Below are positions 8,243 through 15,258 of a DNA stretch of 16,111 bases, piece after piece (within the stretch, counting starts at the first letter, position 1; each line of letters opens with the position of its first letter). The translations under genes were made by a program, and so were the position numbers. Origin of the DNA: JBARRO01 sp049644265 (lineage in GTDB: Bacteria; Bacteroidota; Ignavibacteria; UBA10030); assembly GCA_049644265.1 (NCBI GenBank), contig JBARRO010000099.1, forward strand, positions 1 to 16,111. Reading direction: 5' to 3'. Under the pieces are notes generated by a model. It saw only the letters and a list, made by a program, of their open reading frames with translations. It had not been told where the DNA came from and did not search any database.

Positions 8243-9574
8243 TCAAACAGTGGATTTCGATATTCCCGAATTCTTCTTCTTCCAGAAGTAATAGACAGGC
8301 ACGCCAAGGGCAAGGAACCCGAGCCCGGCCCCAGCTTCGGCGGGTTTTTCTGCGAGAGTATAAAGGACGAACAGCACGGCAATGGCTATGAAAAAGATCG
8401 ACGTAATCGGGTATCCTGCAGTGCGGTAAGGACGTTCGGCGTTGGGAATGCGTTTGCGGAAAATGAAGACGCTGAACGCGGCAAGCGCAAAGAAAATCCA
8501 GTCGGTGAACACTACGTACGAAATGAGCTTCTCATACGTCCCCCAGAAGAGGATCAACACGATCGCCCAGACAGTCTGGAAGATGATCGCGAACATGGGT
8601 GTTTGGAACTTCGGATGCACCTCGGCGACCTTTCGAAAGAAGAGGCCGTCGTTCGCCATTGCATAGTAGATGCGGGGAGCCGTGAGTGTGTAGATTCCCG
8701 TTGTCCCGAACGTCGAAATGAAAATGGTAAGAGCGATAAAACTTCCACCCACGGGCCCGAGGACCACGCTGAGCGCATCGGATGCGATACGCGGCGACGC
8801 GGCCATTTGCGCAGGAGAAAGAAGGAACATGTACGCAACATTTGTGAGGACATAAACGATCGTCACAGCAGCGGCACCGAGAATCAGAGATCTCGGCACG
8901 GTACGTTGAGGATTTTTTGCTTCGGCTGCGGTAAACGTTGCGTGTTGCCAGCCGCCGTACGACCAGAGGACGCTGACAAACGCCAGAGTCAGCGCGCTTC
9001 CGAGACCACCCGGAAGGTCTCCCAACGGAGCGTTGAACTGTGTAGTTCCACTCGAGCCCCATCCAAGACCGGCGATGAGCAGAACAGCAATGCCGGCAAG
9101 CTTCAGGACCGTGAAGACGTCGGAGAAAACTCCTCCGGCTTTGACGCCAAGAACATTGATCACCGTTACGAGGATGATGCCGGTGATTGCAACGAGCGTC
9201 GTACCCAGTGCTGAAAGTGGAATGAAGTATCCGAGGTAGGTGGAAAATGCAATGGCAAGCGCTCCCAGGGCGCCGGTGTTCACAACGAGAAAATATGCCC
9301 AGCCATACAGGAATCCTGTGAGTCCGCCGTACGCCTCCGTAAGGAAGACATAGACTCCTCCCGCGCGGGGCATCATTGCGCCGAGTTCGGCGAATGTGAG
9401 TGCTCCGCACAGAGCCATCACGCCGCCGATGGCCCAGACGCCGAGGATCCAAAGAGGAGAAGGGAGGGCTTTAGCGATGAGCGACGGTGTGAGGAATATT
9501 CCGGACCCGATCGACGAACCGATGGCGATCATGGTGAGGTCAAACAGTGTCAGTTCGCGGCGTAGTGTGGCCAT
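8243..9574 (-). CDS. APC-superfamily amino acid permease
   Basis: 443 residues with about twelve hydrophobic segments. The N-terminus MATLRRELTLFDLTMIAIGSS and the SIGSGIFLTP motif (residues 21-30) are the hallmark of the first, broken transmembrane helix of APC transporters, where Gly-Ser-Gly contacts the substrate amino group. FAELGAMMPRAGGVYVFLTEAYG follows in TM2-3, also typical, resembling the LAT/SLC7-like branch. It moves amino acids across the inner membrane, by proton symport or exchange; the substrate is not predictable here. Its stop lies 9 nt before the cytoplasmic glycosidase start, so the two form an operon. The region just upstream of the ATG has no Shine-Dalgarno; instead an 8-bp-period repeat ends 2 nt before the start codon. 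The pairing of an amino acid permease with a glycosidase is unexplained; a simple shared transcript is the only thing the sequence shows. Confidence 0.93.
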   Translation of the reverse strand: MATLRRELTLFDLTMIAIGSSIGSGIFLTPSLIAKALPSPLWILGVWAIGGVMALCGALTFAELGAMMPRAGGVYVFLTEAYGGLTGFLYGWAYFLVVNTGALGALAIAFSTYLGYFIPLSALGTTLVAITGIILVTVINVLGVKAGGVFSDVFTVLKLAGIAVLLIAGLGWGSSGTTQFNAPLGDLPGGLGSALTLAFVSVLWSYGGWQHATFTAAEAKNPQRTVPRSLILGAAAVTIVYVLTNVAYMFLLSPAQMAASPRIASDALSVVLGPVGGSFIALTIFISTFGTTGIYTLTAPRIYYAMANDGLFFRKVAEVHPKFQTPMFAIIFQTVWAIVLILFWGTYEKLISYVVFTDWIFFALAAFSVFIFRKRIPNAERPYRTAGYPITSIFFIAIAVLFVLYTLAEKPAEAGAGLGFLALGVPVYYFWKKKNSGISKSTV

Positions 9575-9576
9575 CA

Positions 9577-9616
9577 GGGAGTAGATAAGTAGTGGAGTAG
9601 ACGAGTAGTGGGGTAA
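9577..9616. repeat. 8-bp-period tandem repeat abutting the permease start codon
   Basis: Five contiguous 8-bp units (9577-9584, 9585-9592, 9593-9600, 9601-9608, 9609-9616) share a NNGAGTAG core; the last unit is diverged (TGGGGTAA). The array begins 2 nt from the permease ATG (9572-9574) on the opposite strand, so it occupies the place of the ribosome binding site. In mRNA sense the core reads CTACTC. Confidence 0.75.
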
Positions 9617-9620
9617 GAGA

Positions 9621-9660
9621 GTTTTCTAGTTTAGAGTTTCTAGTGCCACCTCTAGAAAGT
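9621..9660. repeat. 7-bp-period AGTTTNN repeat and short perfect dyad
   Basis: Four 7-bp units at 9621-9648 share an [AG][GT]TTT-type pattern degenerating to AGTGCCA. The last part overlaps a perfect 7-bp inverted repeat, TTTCTAG (9637-9643) and CTAGAAA (9652-9658), with an 8-nt spacer. TAGTGCC in this segment (9641-9647) is the same heptamer that starts the inverted-repeat element at 9701. Confidence 0.55.
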
Positions 9661-9689
9661 AATCTTGTGGTTCATATTAAAGCCTATTC

Positions 9690-9767
9690 AAAAAAGGCAG
9701 TAGTGCCGCTCCAATTTGTACTTCTCAATGTTACCAGATACAATCTTACTTATTGGGAGCGGCACTA
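9690..9767 (-). repeat. 67-bp inverted-repeat element; possible terminator for the upstream glycosidase
   Basis: TAGTGCCGCTCC (9701-9712) is the exact reverse complement of GGAGCGGCACTA (9756-9767), and with a one-base indel the match continues into AAT. The arms enclose about 43 nt. Read leftward, the closing arm is followed after 5 nt by six T (9695-9690), so it could end the glycosidase transcript about 190 nt after its stop. The long loop is unusual for an intrinsic terminator, and the shape is also that of a small non-autonomous element or an RNA hairpin. No target-site duplication is evident. Confidence 0.6.
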
Positions 9768-9911
9768 GTTCAAAGTTTTGCGTTGCGAGCATCCCGCTCT
9801 GCCTGCTCAACGAGTGGTAGACTGGCAGACAAGCGTTTTTTGGCGGAGCTGGTTTCGAGTTATCTGGAGCTCTACTCCGTGTCGTTCACCCATTCCCCCG
9901 ACCTTCGAAGG

Positions 9912-9960
9912 GACTGACAACTGTCAACTGATAACTTGCAACTCACAGCTCCCACTCACC
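9912..9960 (-). repeat. Degenerate 7-bp tandem repeat array running into the glycosidase stop
   Basis: Seven phased 7-bp units span 9912-9960. The first three follow RACTG[AT][CT] closely and the last four decay (AACTTGC, AACTCAC, AGCTCCC, ACTCACC). The last unit covers the TGA stop (9956-9958) of the secreted glycosidase. In mRNA sense the clean units read GTCAGTT or ATCAGTT, and they are followed by CCCTTCGAAGG (sense, 9912 to 9902), which is nearly the same as the sequence after the array at 4721. Confidence 0.78.
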
Positions 9961-12559
9961 TCACCTCTATCTCAACCATCTTCTTCAAAAATTTCCCCCT
10001 CTTTCCATCCCCAAAGTGAACCGTTAAATTCTTTCCTTTCAATTCTCCTCCCCGGACAGAGCTTATTCCCTCCACATATCTCACACCGAGCAAATACGTT
10101 TCCCCGCTGACGCCTTGAAGCTGAAGCCGTAGTTTCTTTCCTTCGAGTCTGGAGGCAATAAACTTAAGAGAATGATTCTCTGCTCCGGGTTCCGGACTGA
10201 ACGGCAGGAGATAAACCTCTGGAAATGGTTTCCAGCCGATATGAAGCATATCGTTCTCCGTGAGTTCACATTCCACCAGGACGTGCTTGTCCTGGCTCGT
10301 AGACGTCTCGGAGAAATGCTGAGATTTTCCCTGAAGTGTCGCTGTAACACCTTCGGCTCCGGGAGGCAACGCGGGATTGAATCGAAGAATGACCTTGTCT
10401 CGCCCTGAGTGAGACATTGAGAGATCGAGACCCTCGTCCGTCCTCCTCAAAACAAAATCAGCTCTGTCGTTTCCGATGTGAATGTTTGTGACGGTTAGAC
10501 TGTCCCAATTGGCCGGAAGATGCGGCGAGAACGAGACGGAATTGTCCGTGGCGTCGACCGAGAGTCCCAGCATCCCGCGGACGAATGGAACCATGTATCC
10601 CGTCGTTGAAAATCCCTGGTGATGGTATGCTTCTCCCAGCTTCGTGTTGTACTGGCCGGAGAAGACTTCCGGAACGACTCCCAGCCCGTGATCGAACACA
10701 TGCTGGACAACCGATTGAAGCGTGGCATACCCGGCCGGTGCGTAATGATAACGATATTGCGCCGTCCCGACAAACGTCGAGAGGAATGCCCAAACGGAAC
10801 CGTAGTTATAATTTGTGGGATCGAAGAGCGCGGAGGAGGGTGAAAGCGAGCGAGTCCCCCAGTCGGTTGAAAGGTCCGCATCGTTCAGCGCTTCAAGGCT
10901 TTGCGCCGTCCGTTCATCGTTGAGGAGTTGAAACATCATGGCTGTCGCAGGCCACGGCGTTTTTTCCTGGACCTGTTCATTCTTGACGGTTGCACCGTAG
11001 GAATAGAATCCGCGGGCCGGCATCCAGAATTTCTGCTCAAGGGAAGCCAGAGCCTTTTCCCGTTGGAGTGAGGTCTGTGATTTGGTTTCCGTGTCGCCGA
11101 CGAGACCGGCAAGGAAGTTCATCTCTCCGACCGCTTTCGTCCAGATCGCAGACGTGTACATGTCCGCATAGATGCCAACCAGCTTGCCGAATTCCAGTGC
11201 ACCCAGACCAGCGCCCTTCAAATCCATAAGCCCGTCTCCATCGCTGTCCTTCCTCAGGCACCAATCGTATGCCTGCTTCAACGAGCTCCAACTATCCCTG
11301 AGAAATTCGCGGTCATTCGTTACGCGCACATAGTCGGCCGTGGCCACGATATACCACGGTGTGGTGTCGGCGTGGTTGTAGCCGTAGTGGTAGTCGTTCC
11401 ACCAGTCGACGAGGCCTTCGCTTTGAGACAACTCATGTGCCATTTTCCCGACGTCGTTGTTCACCTCGTCCGGCTTCTTTTTCAGGATGGGTGAATTTTT
11501 CTGGCGCTGCCACTTCTGGGTAAATGCGAGCGCGTCGCGCACGGTCGAAGTTGCTCCATAGCTGTCGAAAGCGAGCGCATTGATGAACGCGTCGCCGCCG
11601 AAGAACCACGCGAACCCCGGCCGCCCGCCTCCGCCGGATAGACCGTATCCTGCCACGAGTCCTGTACCCAGCTTCGGATTGGAAACCACAAGGTTATCCA
11701 GAGCAACTTTCCCCCATTCGTACGCGAGGTTGAGATCTTGATCTGGCGTGATCACTCCAAGGGTCGAAGCACGCAAGTTTTGATAGTACTCCACATTCTC
11801 ATGGTACAGCTGTGCGGCATTGGTCCAGAGCCGTCGGTAAAGCGCTCTGGCAGAATCCATTTTCATGTTCTGCCCGCCGGCGATGACGATCGGGATGAAT
11901 TTGCCGTCTGTCGAGTTCGGTTTGACCTCAATCTTGAATTGCAGCGGATTATCCGCAAACATATGCGCTGGCGGGGCGGCCATCTGTTCACCGGAGGGGG
12001 AGCCGCACAGGAAGATCGCTCTCCACCTGCCCTCGGAAATAACGTAGGCATTGCCGGTTTCGTCCCAGTAGCTGAACTGGCCTCCAATGCCGGCGGGCCA
12101 TTGCGGTTGCATAACGGGAATGAAGCTCGAAACGACGGTGAGAGGCACATTCGACCGAATGTCCAGAAGAATAATAACTCCGGCTTGAGAGACCGGGACC
12201 AGCAGGATCTCTTTCACGGTGAAAGACTCATGAGTGTAGGTAAACACCGTAGCTTCCGGTGTGACGGAAACGGAGCGTGCGAGGTCTTTCGCGAGGAGAG
12301 GTTGCGTCGAGTTACCGAGGAGGAATGAGAGTTCAAAATTTTTCAGCGGTTTCCAGGGCCAAATCCAGGCCTCAAACGTTCCACTCTCATACCCCATGAT
12401 TGCGGCACGCCGGCCGATCTTGTCAAAATATTGAAGTGGCTGAGCAGGCCGCGTGAGTTGGAGTGAGCCCGGGAGAGTCTGAAAAGCGTCGAGCGTTGAA
12501 TCTTGCGCTGCACTCATGGAAAGGAAGGAGGCGAGAAGAAGGAACGTCAGCGCTTTCAT
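9956..12559 (-). CDS. Secreted glycoside hydrolase, glycogen-debranching-like (alpha/alpha)6 barrel
   Basis: 867 residues beginning with a signal peptide (MKALTFLLLASFLSMSAAQ, cleavage near residue 18), so it is periplasmic or outer-membrane associated. An N-terminal beta-rich region (20-260) precedes the predicted six-hairpin barrel (about 270-665): GGRPGFAWFFGGDA (Asp323), YNHADTTPWY, SDGDGLMD, GALEFGK (Glu456, candidate acid), STDWGTRS, NYNYGSVWA, VPEVFSG (Glu631, candidate base) and HHQGFSTTG. A beta-rich C-terminus follows. These motifs line up in order with the cytoplasmic paralogue at 4901-8233, but this protein lacks that protein's amidotransferase-like N-terminal domain and has FGGD in place of FGRD. 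Probable role: hydrolysis of an extracellular alpha-glucan or related oligosaccharide; linkage unknown. It starts 52 nt after the phosphate transporter stop on the same strand and may share its transcript. The start lacks a strong Shine-Dalgarno; the signal peptide supports the ATG at 12559. Confidence 0.86.
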   Translation of the reverse strand: MKALTFLLLASFLSMSAAQDSTLDAFQTLPGSLQLTRPAQPLQYFDKIGRRAAIMGYESGTFEAWIWPWKPLKNFELSFLLGNSTQPLLAKDLARSVSVTPEATVFTYTHESFTVKEILLVPVSQAGVIILLDIRSNVPLTVVSSFIPVMQPQWPAGIGGQFSYWDETGNAYVISEGRWRAIFLCGSPSGEQMAAPPAHMFADNPLQFKIEVKPNSTDGKFIPIVIAGGQNMKMDSARALYRRLWTNAAQLYHENVEYYQNLRASTLGVITPDQDLNLAYEWGKVALDNLVVSNPKLGTGLVAGYGLSGGGGRPGFAWFFGGDAFINALAFDSYGATSTVRDALAFTQKWQRQKNSPILKKKPDEVNNDVGKMAHELSQSEGLVDWWNDYHYGYNHADTTPWYIVATADYVRVTNDREFLRDSWSSLKQAYDWCLRKDSDGDGLMDLKGAGLGALEFGKLVGIYADMYTSAIWTKAVGEMNFLAGLVGDTETKSQTSLQREKALASLEQKFWMPARGFYSYGATVKNEQVQEKTPWPATAMMFQLLNDERTAQSLEALNDADLSTDWGTRSLSPSSALFDPTNYNYGSVWAFLSTFVGTAQYRYHYAPAGYATLQSVVQHVFDHGLGVVPEVFSGQYNTKLGEAYHHQGFSTTGYMVPFVRGMLGLSVDATDNSVSFSPHLPANWDSLTVTNIHIGNDRADFVLRRTDEGLDLSMSHSGRDKVILRFNPALPPGAEGVTATLQGKSQHFSETSTSQDKHVLVECELTENDMLHIGWKPFPEVYLLPFSPEPGAENHSLKFIASRLEGKKLRLQLQGVSGETYLLGVRYVEGISSVRGGELKGKNLTVHFGDGKRGKFLKKMVEIEVR

Positions 12560-12611
12560 GAGATCACTCTTGGAGGAATGATGAAGGAAATGCCGTCGGC
12601 TGTTTGCCGGA

Positions 12612-13595
12612 CTACGCCATGAGCGAAACGAGCCAGTAGATCAAGGCACCAGCGAGGGCGGAGGCGGGGATTGTAAGGATCCATGCGAATACAATATTGC
12701 CTGCCAGACCCCACCGCACGGCAGAAATGCGCTTGGTCGCTCCGACTCCCATGATGGCACCGCTGATCGTATGGGTGGTGCTGACGGCAATTCCCGTGAA
12801 TGCCGTGAGAAGCAGAGTGATTCCGCCCGCGGTTTCCGCGCAGAACCCGTCAGAAGGTTTAAGCTTGGTGATCTTCGAGCCCATCGTCTTCACGATTCTC
12901 CATCCCCCGAACAGGGTGCCGAGTGCAATGGCAAAATGGCAGGAGAGGATGACCCAGTAGGGAACCTCGAACGTCTGCAGGTAGCCTGCAGTTACCAGTA
13001 ATCCCGTGATGACTCCCATGGTTTTTTGCGCATCGTTCGTTCCGTGACCCAGGCTGAACAACGCCGCCGAGAGCAACTGCAGCTTGCGGAAAACATTATT
13101 GACTTTGGTGTAGCCCTTGTCGCGCACGATCCAGAGCACCGCAAGCTGCAGAAGGAATCCCATGGCCATTCCCATCATGGGTGCGACCACGATGAAGATC
13201 ATCGTCTTTGTCCATCCTGCATACAAGATTGACCCGAAGCCGGCTTTGGCGATCGCGGCACCGGCATAGCCACCCATCAGAGCATGCGACGAACTCGACG
13301 GCAGCCCGTAGTACCACGTAATAAGGTTCCACGTGATGGCTCCGAGGAGTGCACAGAGGATCACGCTTTCAGTCACGATTGAGAGGTCGATAAGGTCCTT
13401 GCCGATCGTTTTGGCGATGTGCACGTCAAAAAGGAATGCTGCAACGAGGTTAAAGAATGCGGCCCAGGCAACGGCAGTGCGTGGTGTAAGGACGCGTGTT
13501 GATACGATCGTGGCAATGGAGTTCGCTGCATCGTGGAAGCCGTTGATGAAATCGAACACGAGAGCGACAAAAATAATACAGATAATTGCGAACAC
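12612..13595 (-). CDS. pit: PiT-family inorganic phosphate transporter
   Basis: 327 residues, a usual length for short bacterial PiT proteins. It has about ten hydrophobic segments and the duplicated PiT signature: FDFINGFHDAANSIATI (residues 14-30) in the first half and SLGHGTNDAQKTMGVI (residues 181-196) in the second. It also has GLPSSSSHALMGG (97-109) and the matching VSTTHTISGAIMGVGA (271-286). It imports phosphate (or metal-phosphate complexes) using the proton or sodium gradient. The start is GTG at 13595: an in-frame TAG lies one codon upstream, and the protein must begin this close to the first signature. No Shine-Dalgarno is seen. The DUF47/PhoU-like partner gene that often precedes pit is absent here. 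The secreted glycosidase follows 52 nt downstream. A weak sigma-70-like promoter is placed at 13644-13672. Confidence 0.95.
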   Translation of the reverse strand: MFAIICIIFVALVFDFINGFHDAANSIATIVSTRVLTPRTAVAWAAFFNLVAAFLFDVHIAKTIGKDLIDLSIVTESVILCALLGAITWNLITWYYGLPSSSSHALMGGYAGAAIAKAGFGSILYAGWTKTMIFIVVAPMMGMAMGFLLQLAVLWIVRDKGYTKVNNVFRKLQLLSAALFSLGHGTNDAQKTMGVITGLLVTAGYLQTFEVPYWVILSCHFAIALGTLFGGWRIVKTMGSKITKLKPSDGFCAETAGGITLLLTAFTGIAVSTTHTISGAIMGVGATKRISAVRWGLAGNIVFAWILTIPASALAGALIYWLVSLMA

Positions 13596-13643
13596 GGTCT
13601 ATGTCGAGTAGGTTTGGGTCAAAGAGAGGTGACAAACGTCGTT

Positions 13644-13672
13644 AATGTAGGTATCACTTGCCCGAATTGCAA
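13644..13672 (-). promoter_or_regulatory. Possible sigma-70-type promoter for the phosphate transporter
   Basis: On the minus strand TTGCAA (13672-13667) and TACATT (13649-13644) are separated by exactly 17 nt, each matching 4 of 6 consensus bases. It lies about 50-75 nt before the GTG start, in the only non-coding gap on that side. Matches of this quality occur by chance, so this is a suggestion. Confidence 0.3.
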
Positions 13673-13696
13673 TCATGATCGACTGCCTGAGAAGTC

Positions 13697-14590
13697 TTAT
13701 CGGTCGGAAAGGAGGCTTGCCCTGAGGAATGTTCGAAACGACCCGTGTCTTTGGAGCACCTCATCATGTTCGAGACGAGTGTGAAGAAAAATGATCCGCT
13801 GCGTACGAAGCTCGTCCGGCGTTACAAGATTTTCCTCGTCCGAGAGAAACGGGATGTTCCACCCGCGAAGGTCGGCCATCAAGTTTTCCGATTCCGCCTT
13901 TGTCCCGCCGCTGTCGGTGTAGATGTTGACTAACTTTCCTCCCGTGTGGTCAAGCCAGTAGGCGAACTTTTCCGTCTGGCCGTAGAGAGCGTCGAAAAGA
14001 TACACTTCCCGGATGTGATCGGTCAATCCCCCGCGCATCAGAATAGATGACATGACGCGGTATCCCCCGCTGTGCCCCGAGAGGATAATATTTCCCGGCA
14101 CCTTTGTGGCAATCACCGAGCGACGGAAGAGTGTATCCAGCACCTCGGAAACAAAAACCTTGAGCCCGTTCTCGTCTTCGAGCTTCCCTCCAAAAGAATC
14201 GGGTGCGTTCTTTGGTCCCTCCGGAACGACCAGAACGGCGTTCTTTCCGCTCTCTGAAAACTGGCGGACAAACCCGTATCGTGCCAGCACAGTGTCGATG
14301 TTGTTGTACCAGCCATGAAAATGAATCACAAGGTCGACCGATGCGGTCTTCTTGAAGTCTTTGGGAATGAAGATGGCAACGCTGCTGTCTCGGTAGTGAA
14401 ATTCGTACGGAAACGCTTTCCCTCCGTAGGAATGTCCGGAAGCTCTTTGAGAATGGGGAAAAGGGGCGGAGGCGAGACGCGTGAGAATCAGTGTGCCGTA
14501 GTCGGTTCCCGCGTCCGTGGTTTGTGCAGTTCCGGTTGATGTACCAATTTGAGCCAGTATCCAGAACAACAGCAGTTTTCTGAAGGACAT
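13697..14590 (-). CDS. Secreted alpha/beta-hydrolase (esterase-like)
   Basis: 297 residues from the ATG at 14590, which opens a signal peptide (MSFRKLLLFWILAQIGTSTG then TAQ). The frame is open 37 codons further to 14701, but those residues are polar and not signal-like. The core shows VDLVIHFHGWYNNID (HFHG at residues 90-93, oxyanion-hole region), AVLVVPEGPKNAPDSFGG, and the nucleophile elbow LSGHSGGYR with Ser174. Candidate catalytic His are in LEHDEVLQRHGSF (His275 or His282); the acid could be Asp in LFDALYG or NIYTDSGG. It probably hydrolyses an ester or amide in the periplasm or outside the cell; I cannot name the substrate or a closer family. It is followed after 101 nt by the phosphate transporter on the same strand. 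The start has only a weak AGG-type ribosome binding site. Confidence 0.8.
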   Translation of the reverse strand: MSFRKLLLFWILAQIGTSTGTAQTTDAGTDYGTLILTRLASAPFPHSQRASGHSYGGKAFPYEFHYRDSSVAIFIPKDFKKTASVDLVIHFHGWYNNIDTVLARYGFVRQFSESGKNAVLVVPEGPKNAPDSFGGKLEDENGLKVFVSEVLDTLFRRSVIATKVPGNIILSGHSGGYRVMSSILMRGGLTDHIREVYLFDALYGQTEKFAYWLDHTGGKLVNIYTDSGGTKAESENLMADLRGWNIPFLSDEENLVTPDELRTQRIIFLHTRLEHDEVLQRHGSFRTFLRASLLSDR

Positions 14591-14708
14591 AGACAACCTG
14601 GGATGAACTCTGAGATTGGACTCGAAATGCTGCGAAAATCTACTGAAAGAGGAATCGGCATGCAACAACATCCTCGTTCGGATTGGCCCCCGGTGCATCA
14701 AAAAATCC

Positions 14709-14737
14709 TTGCATCTTTACGGGTATTTGCCTATTTT
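14709..14737 (+). promoter_or_regulatory. Possible sigma-70-type promoter toward the cold-shock genes
   Basis: TTGCAT (14709-14714) and TATTTT (14732-14737) have a 17-nt spacer. The right arm of the spacer is inside the TATTTGC/GCAAATA dyad, which could be an operator. Use of this promoter would give a leader of nearly 300 nt before the cold-shock start. Position and match quality make it a guess. Confidence 0.28.
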
Positions 14738-14785
14738 ACTCGTGCAAATAAAGTACACCGTTCTTGCCCTAAAGGGATGGTCTCG

Positions 14786-14803
14786 AAGCAGCGCACGTGC
14801 CAC
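14786..14803 (-). promoter_or_regulatory. Possible sigma-54 (-24/-12) element toward the secreted hydrolase
   Basis: The minus strand reads GTGGCACGTGCGCTGCTT, with TGGCACG matching the -24 box exactly, GG and GC separated by the required 10 nt, and CTGC in place of TTGC at -12. The start of the hydrolase is about 185 nt beyond the predicted transcription start. The core CACGTG is also a palindrome, so an unrelated DNA-binding site is possible. Confidence 0.33.
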
Positions 14804-15002
14804 AGACCATGCTTTTATAGTTTGTAGCTGCAGATGTTAACCCCGTGTCCCACCCGTTCCATCGGATGCACACGAGGCCTATCATCGCAAGCAGAGGTGC
14901 GAATTGTGGATTGATGTATCTCCACTGCTTTCCACACTGAAGCTCATCTGTTAAAAGCCAAAAAGATCTGGCGCGAAGCCTCGGGTACGATTCTCAAACA
15001 AA

Positions 15003-15030
15003 TTTCTGGAGCTTTGCTCCGGAGAAAGGA
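15003..15030 (+). promoter_or_regulatory. Stem-loop and Shine-Dalgarno of the first cold-shock gene
   Basis: TTTCTGGAGC (15003-15012) can pair with GCTCCGGAGA (15016-15025) through 10 consecutive pairs, two of them G-U, around a TTT triloop. The right arm contains GGAG (15021-15024), a possible ribosome binding site that would be hidden, whereas AAGGA (15026-15030), 7 nt before the ATG at 15038, stays free. This ribosome binding site decides the start; an in-frame TTG at 15014 lies in the hairpin and is not a likely start. Confidence 0.65.
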
Positions 15031-15037
15031 AACATCC

Positions 15038-15238
15038 ATGGAAAAAGGGACAGTTAAGTGGTTCAATGCGGCCAAAGGTTACGGCTTCATTTCCCGTCCA
15101 AATGGCGAAGATGTGTTCGTTCATTTCAAGGCAATCGTCGGTGACGGTTACAAGACCTTGAACGAGGGCGACGCCGTTGAGTTCGACGTCGAAAAAGGAC
15201 CCAAGGGTTTACAGGCTGCCAACGTTACGAAAGTTTAA
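15038..15238 (+). CDS. Cold-shock domain protein (CspA family), copy 1
   Basis: 66 residues, the usual length of a single cold-shock domain. MEKGTVKWFNAAKGYGFIS contains the RNP1 motif KGYGFI, and EDVFVHF is RNP2. The aromatic residues Trp8, Phe9, Tyr15 and Phe17 that stack on nucleic acid bases are all present. It is a cytoplasmic five-stranded beta-barrel that binds single-stranded RNA or DNA, acting as an RNA chaperone and in related proteins as a transcription antiterminator. The start is set by AAGGA 7 nt upstream. It is followed 20 nt after its stop by an intrinsic terminator and then by a second csp gene. Whether it is cold-induced or constitutive cannot be told from the sequence. Confidence 0.97.
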   Translation: MEKGTVKWFNAAKGYGFISRPNGEDVFVHFKAIVGDGYKTLNEGDAVEFDVEKGPKGLQAANVTKV

Positions 15239-15258
15239 GGCATACTGACTCTTATCAT

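Larger units (their letters stand above)
9575..9955. other. Repeat-rich 381-nt gap without a gene
   Basis: No credible coding region is seen on either strand. Going left to right the gap holds an 8-bp-period array (9577-9616), a 7-bp-period array with a small perfect inverted repeat (9621-9660), an A-run and the 67-bp inverted-repeat element (9701-9767), a stretch of about 140 nt with nothing recognised, and a 7-bp array running to the end of the glycosidase gene (9912-9960). It must also hold the promoter of the permease-glycosidase pair unless these are read through from the phosphate transporter side; I see no clear promoter. Confidence 0.75.
14591..15037. other. Divergent intergenic region, 447 nt, between hydrolase and cold-shock gene
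   Basis: No supported gene is seen. It carries candidate promoters for both sides (14709-14737 on +, 14786-14803 on -), an inverted repeat TATTTGC (14724-14730) / GCAAATA (14744-14750) with a 13-nt spacer, and a stem-loop at 15003-15025 next to the cold-shock ribosome binding site. The long space before the cold-shock start allows a long 5' untranslated leader, as is known for cspA-type genes. Confidence 0.6.

Noticed and set aside
8201..9214. Open frame of about 337 codons on the + strand opposite the permease gene
   Set aside because: Its translation is extremely rich in Arg, Glu, Asp and Lys with no domain pattern, while the minus strand encodes a clear 12-helix permease. It is the complement of hydrophobic codons.
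8532..9452. Open frame of about 306 codons on the minus strand within the permease gene, in another frame
   Set aside because: Arg/His/Cys-rich nonsense composition; a frame shadow of the permease.
14591..14701. N-terminal extension of the secreted hydrolase from an ATG at 14701
   Set aside because: The residues are polar and would place the signal peptide internally; the ATG at 14590 opens the signal peptide directly.
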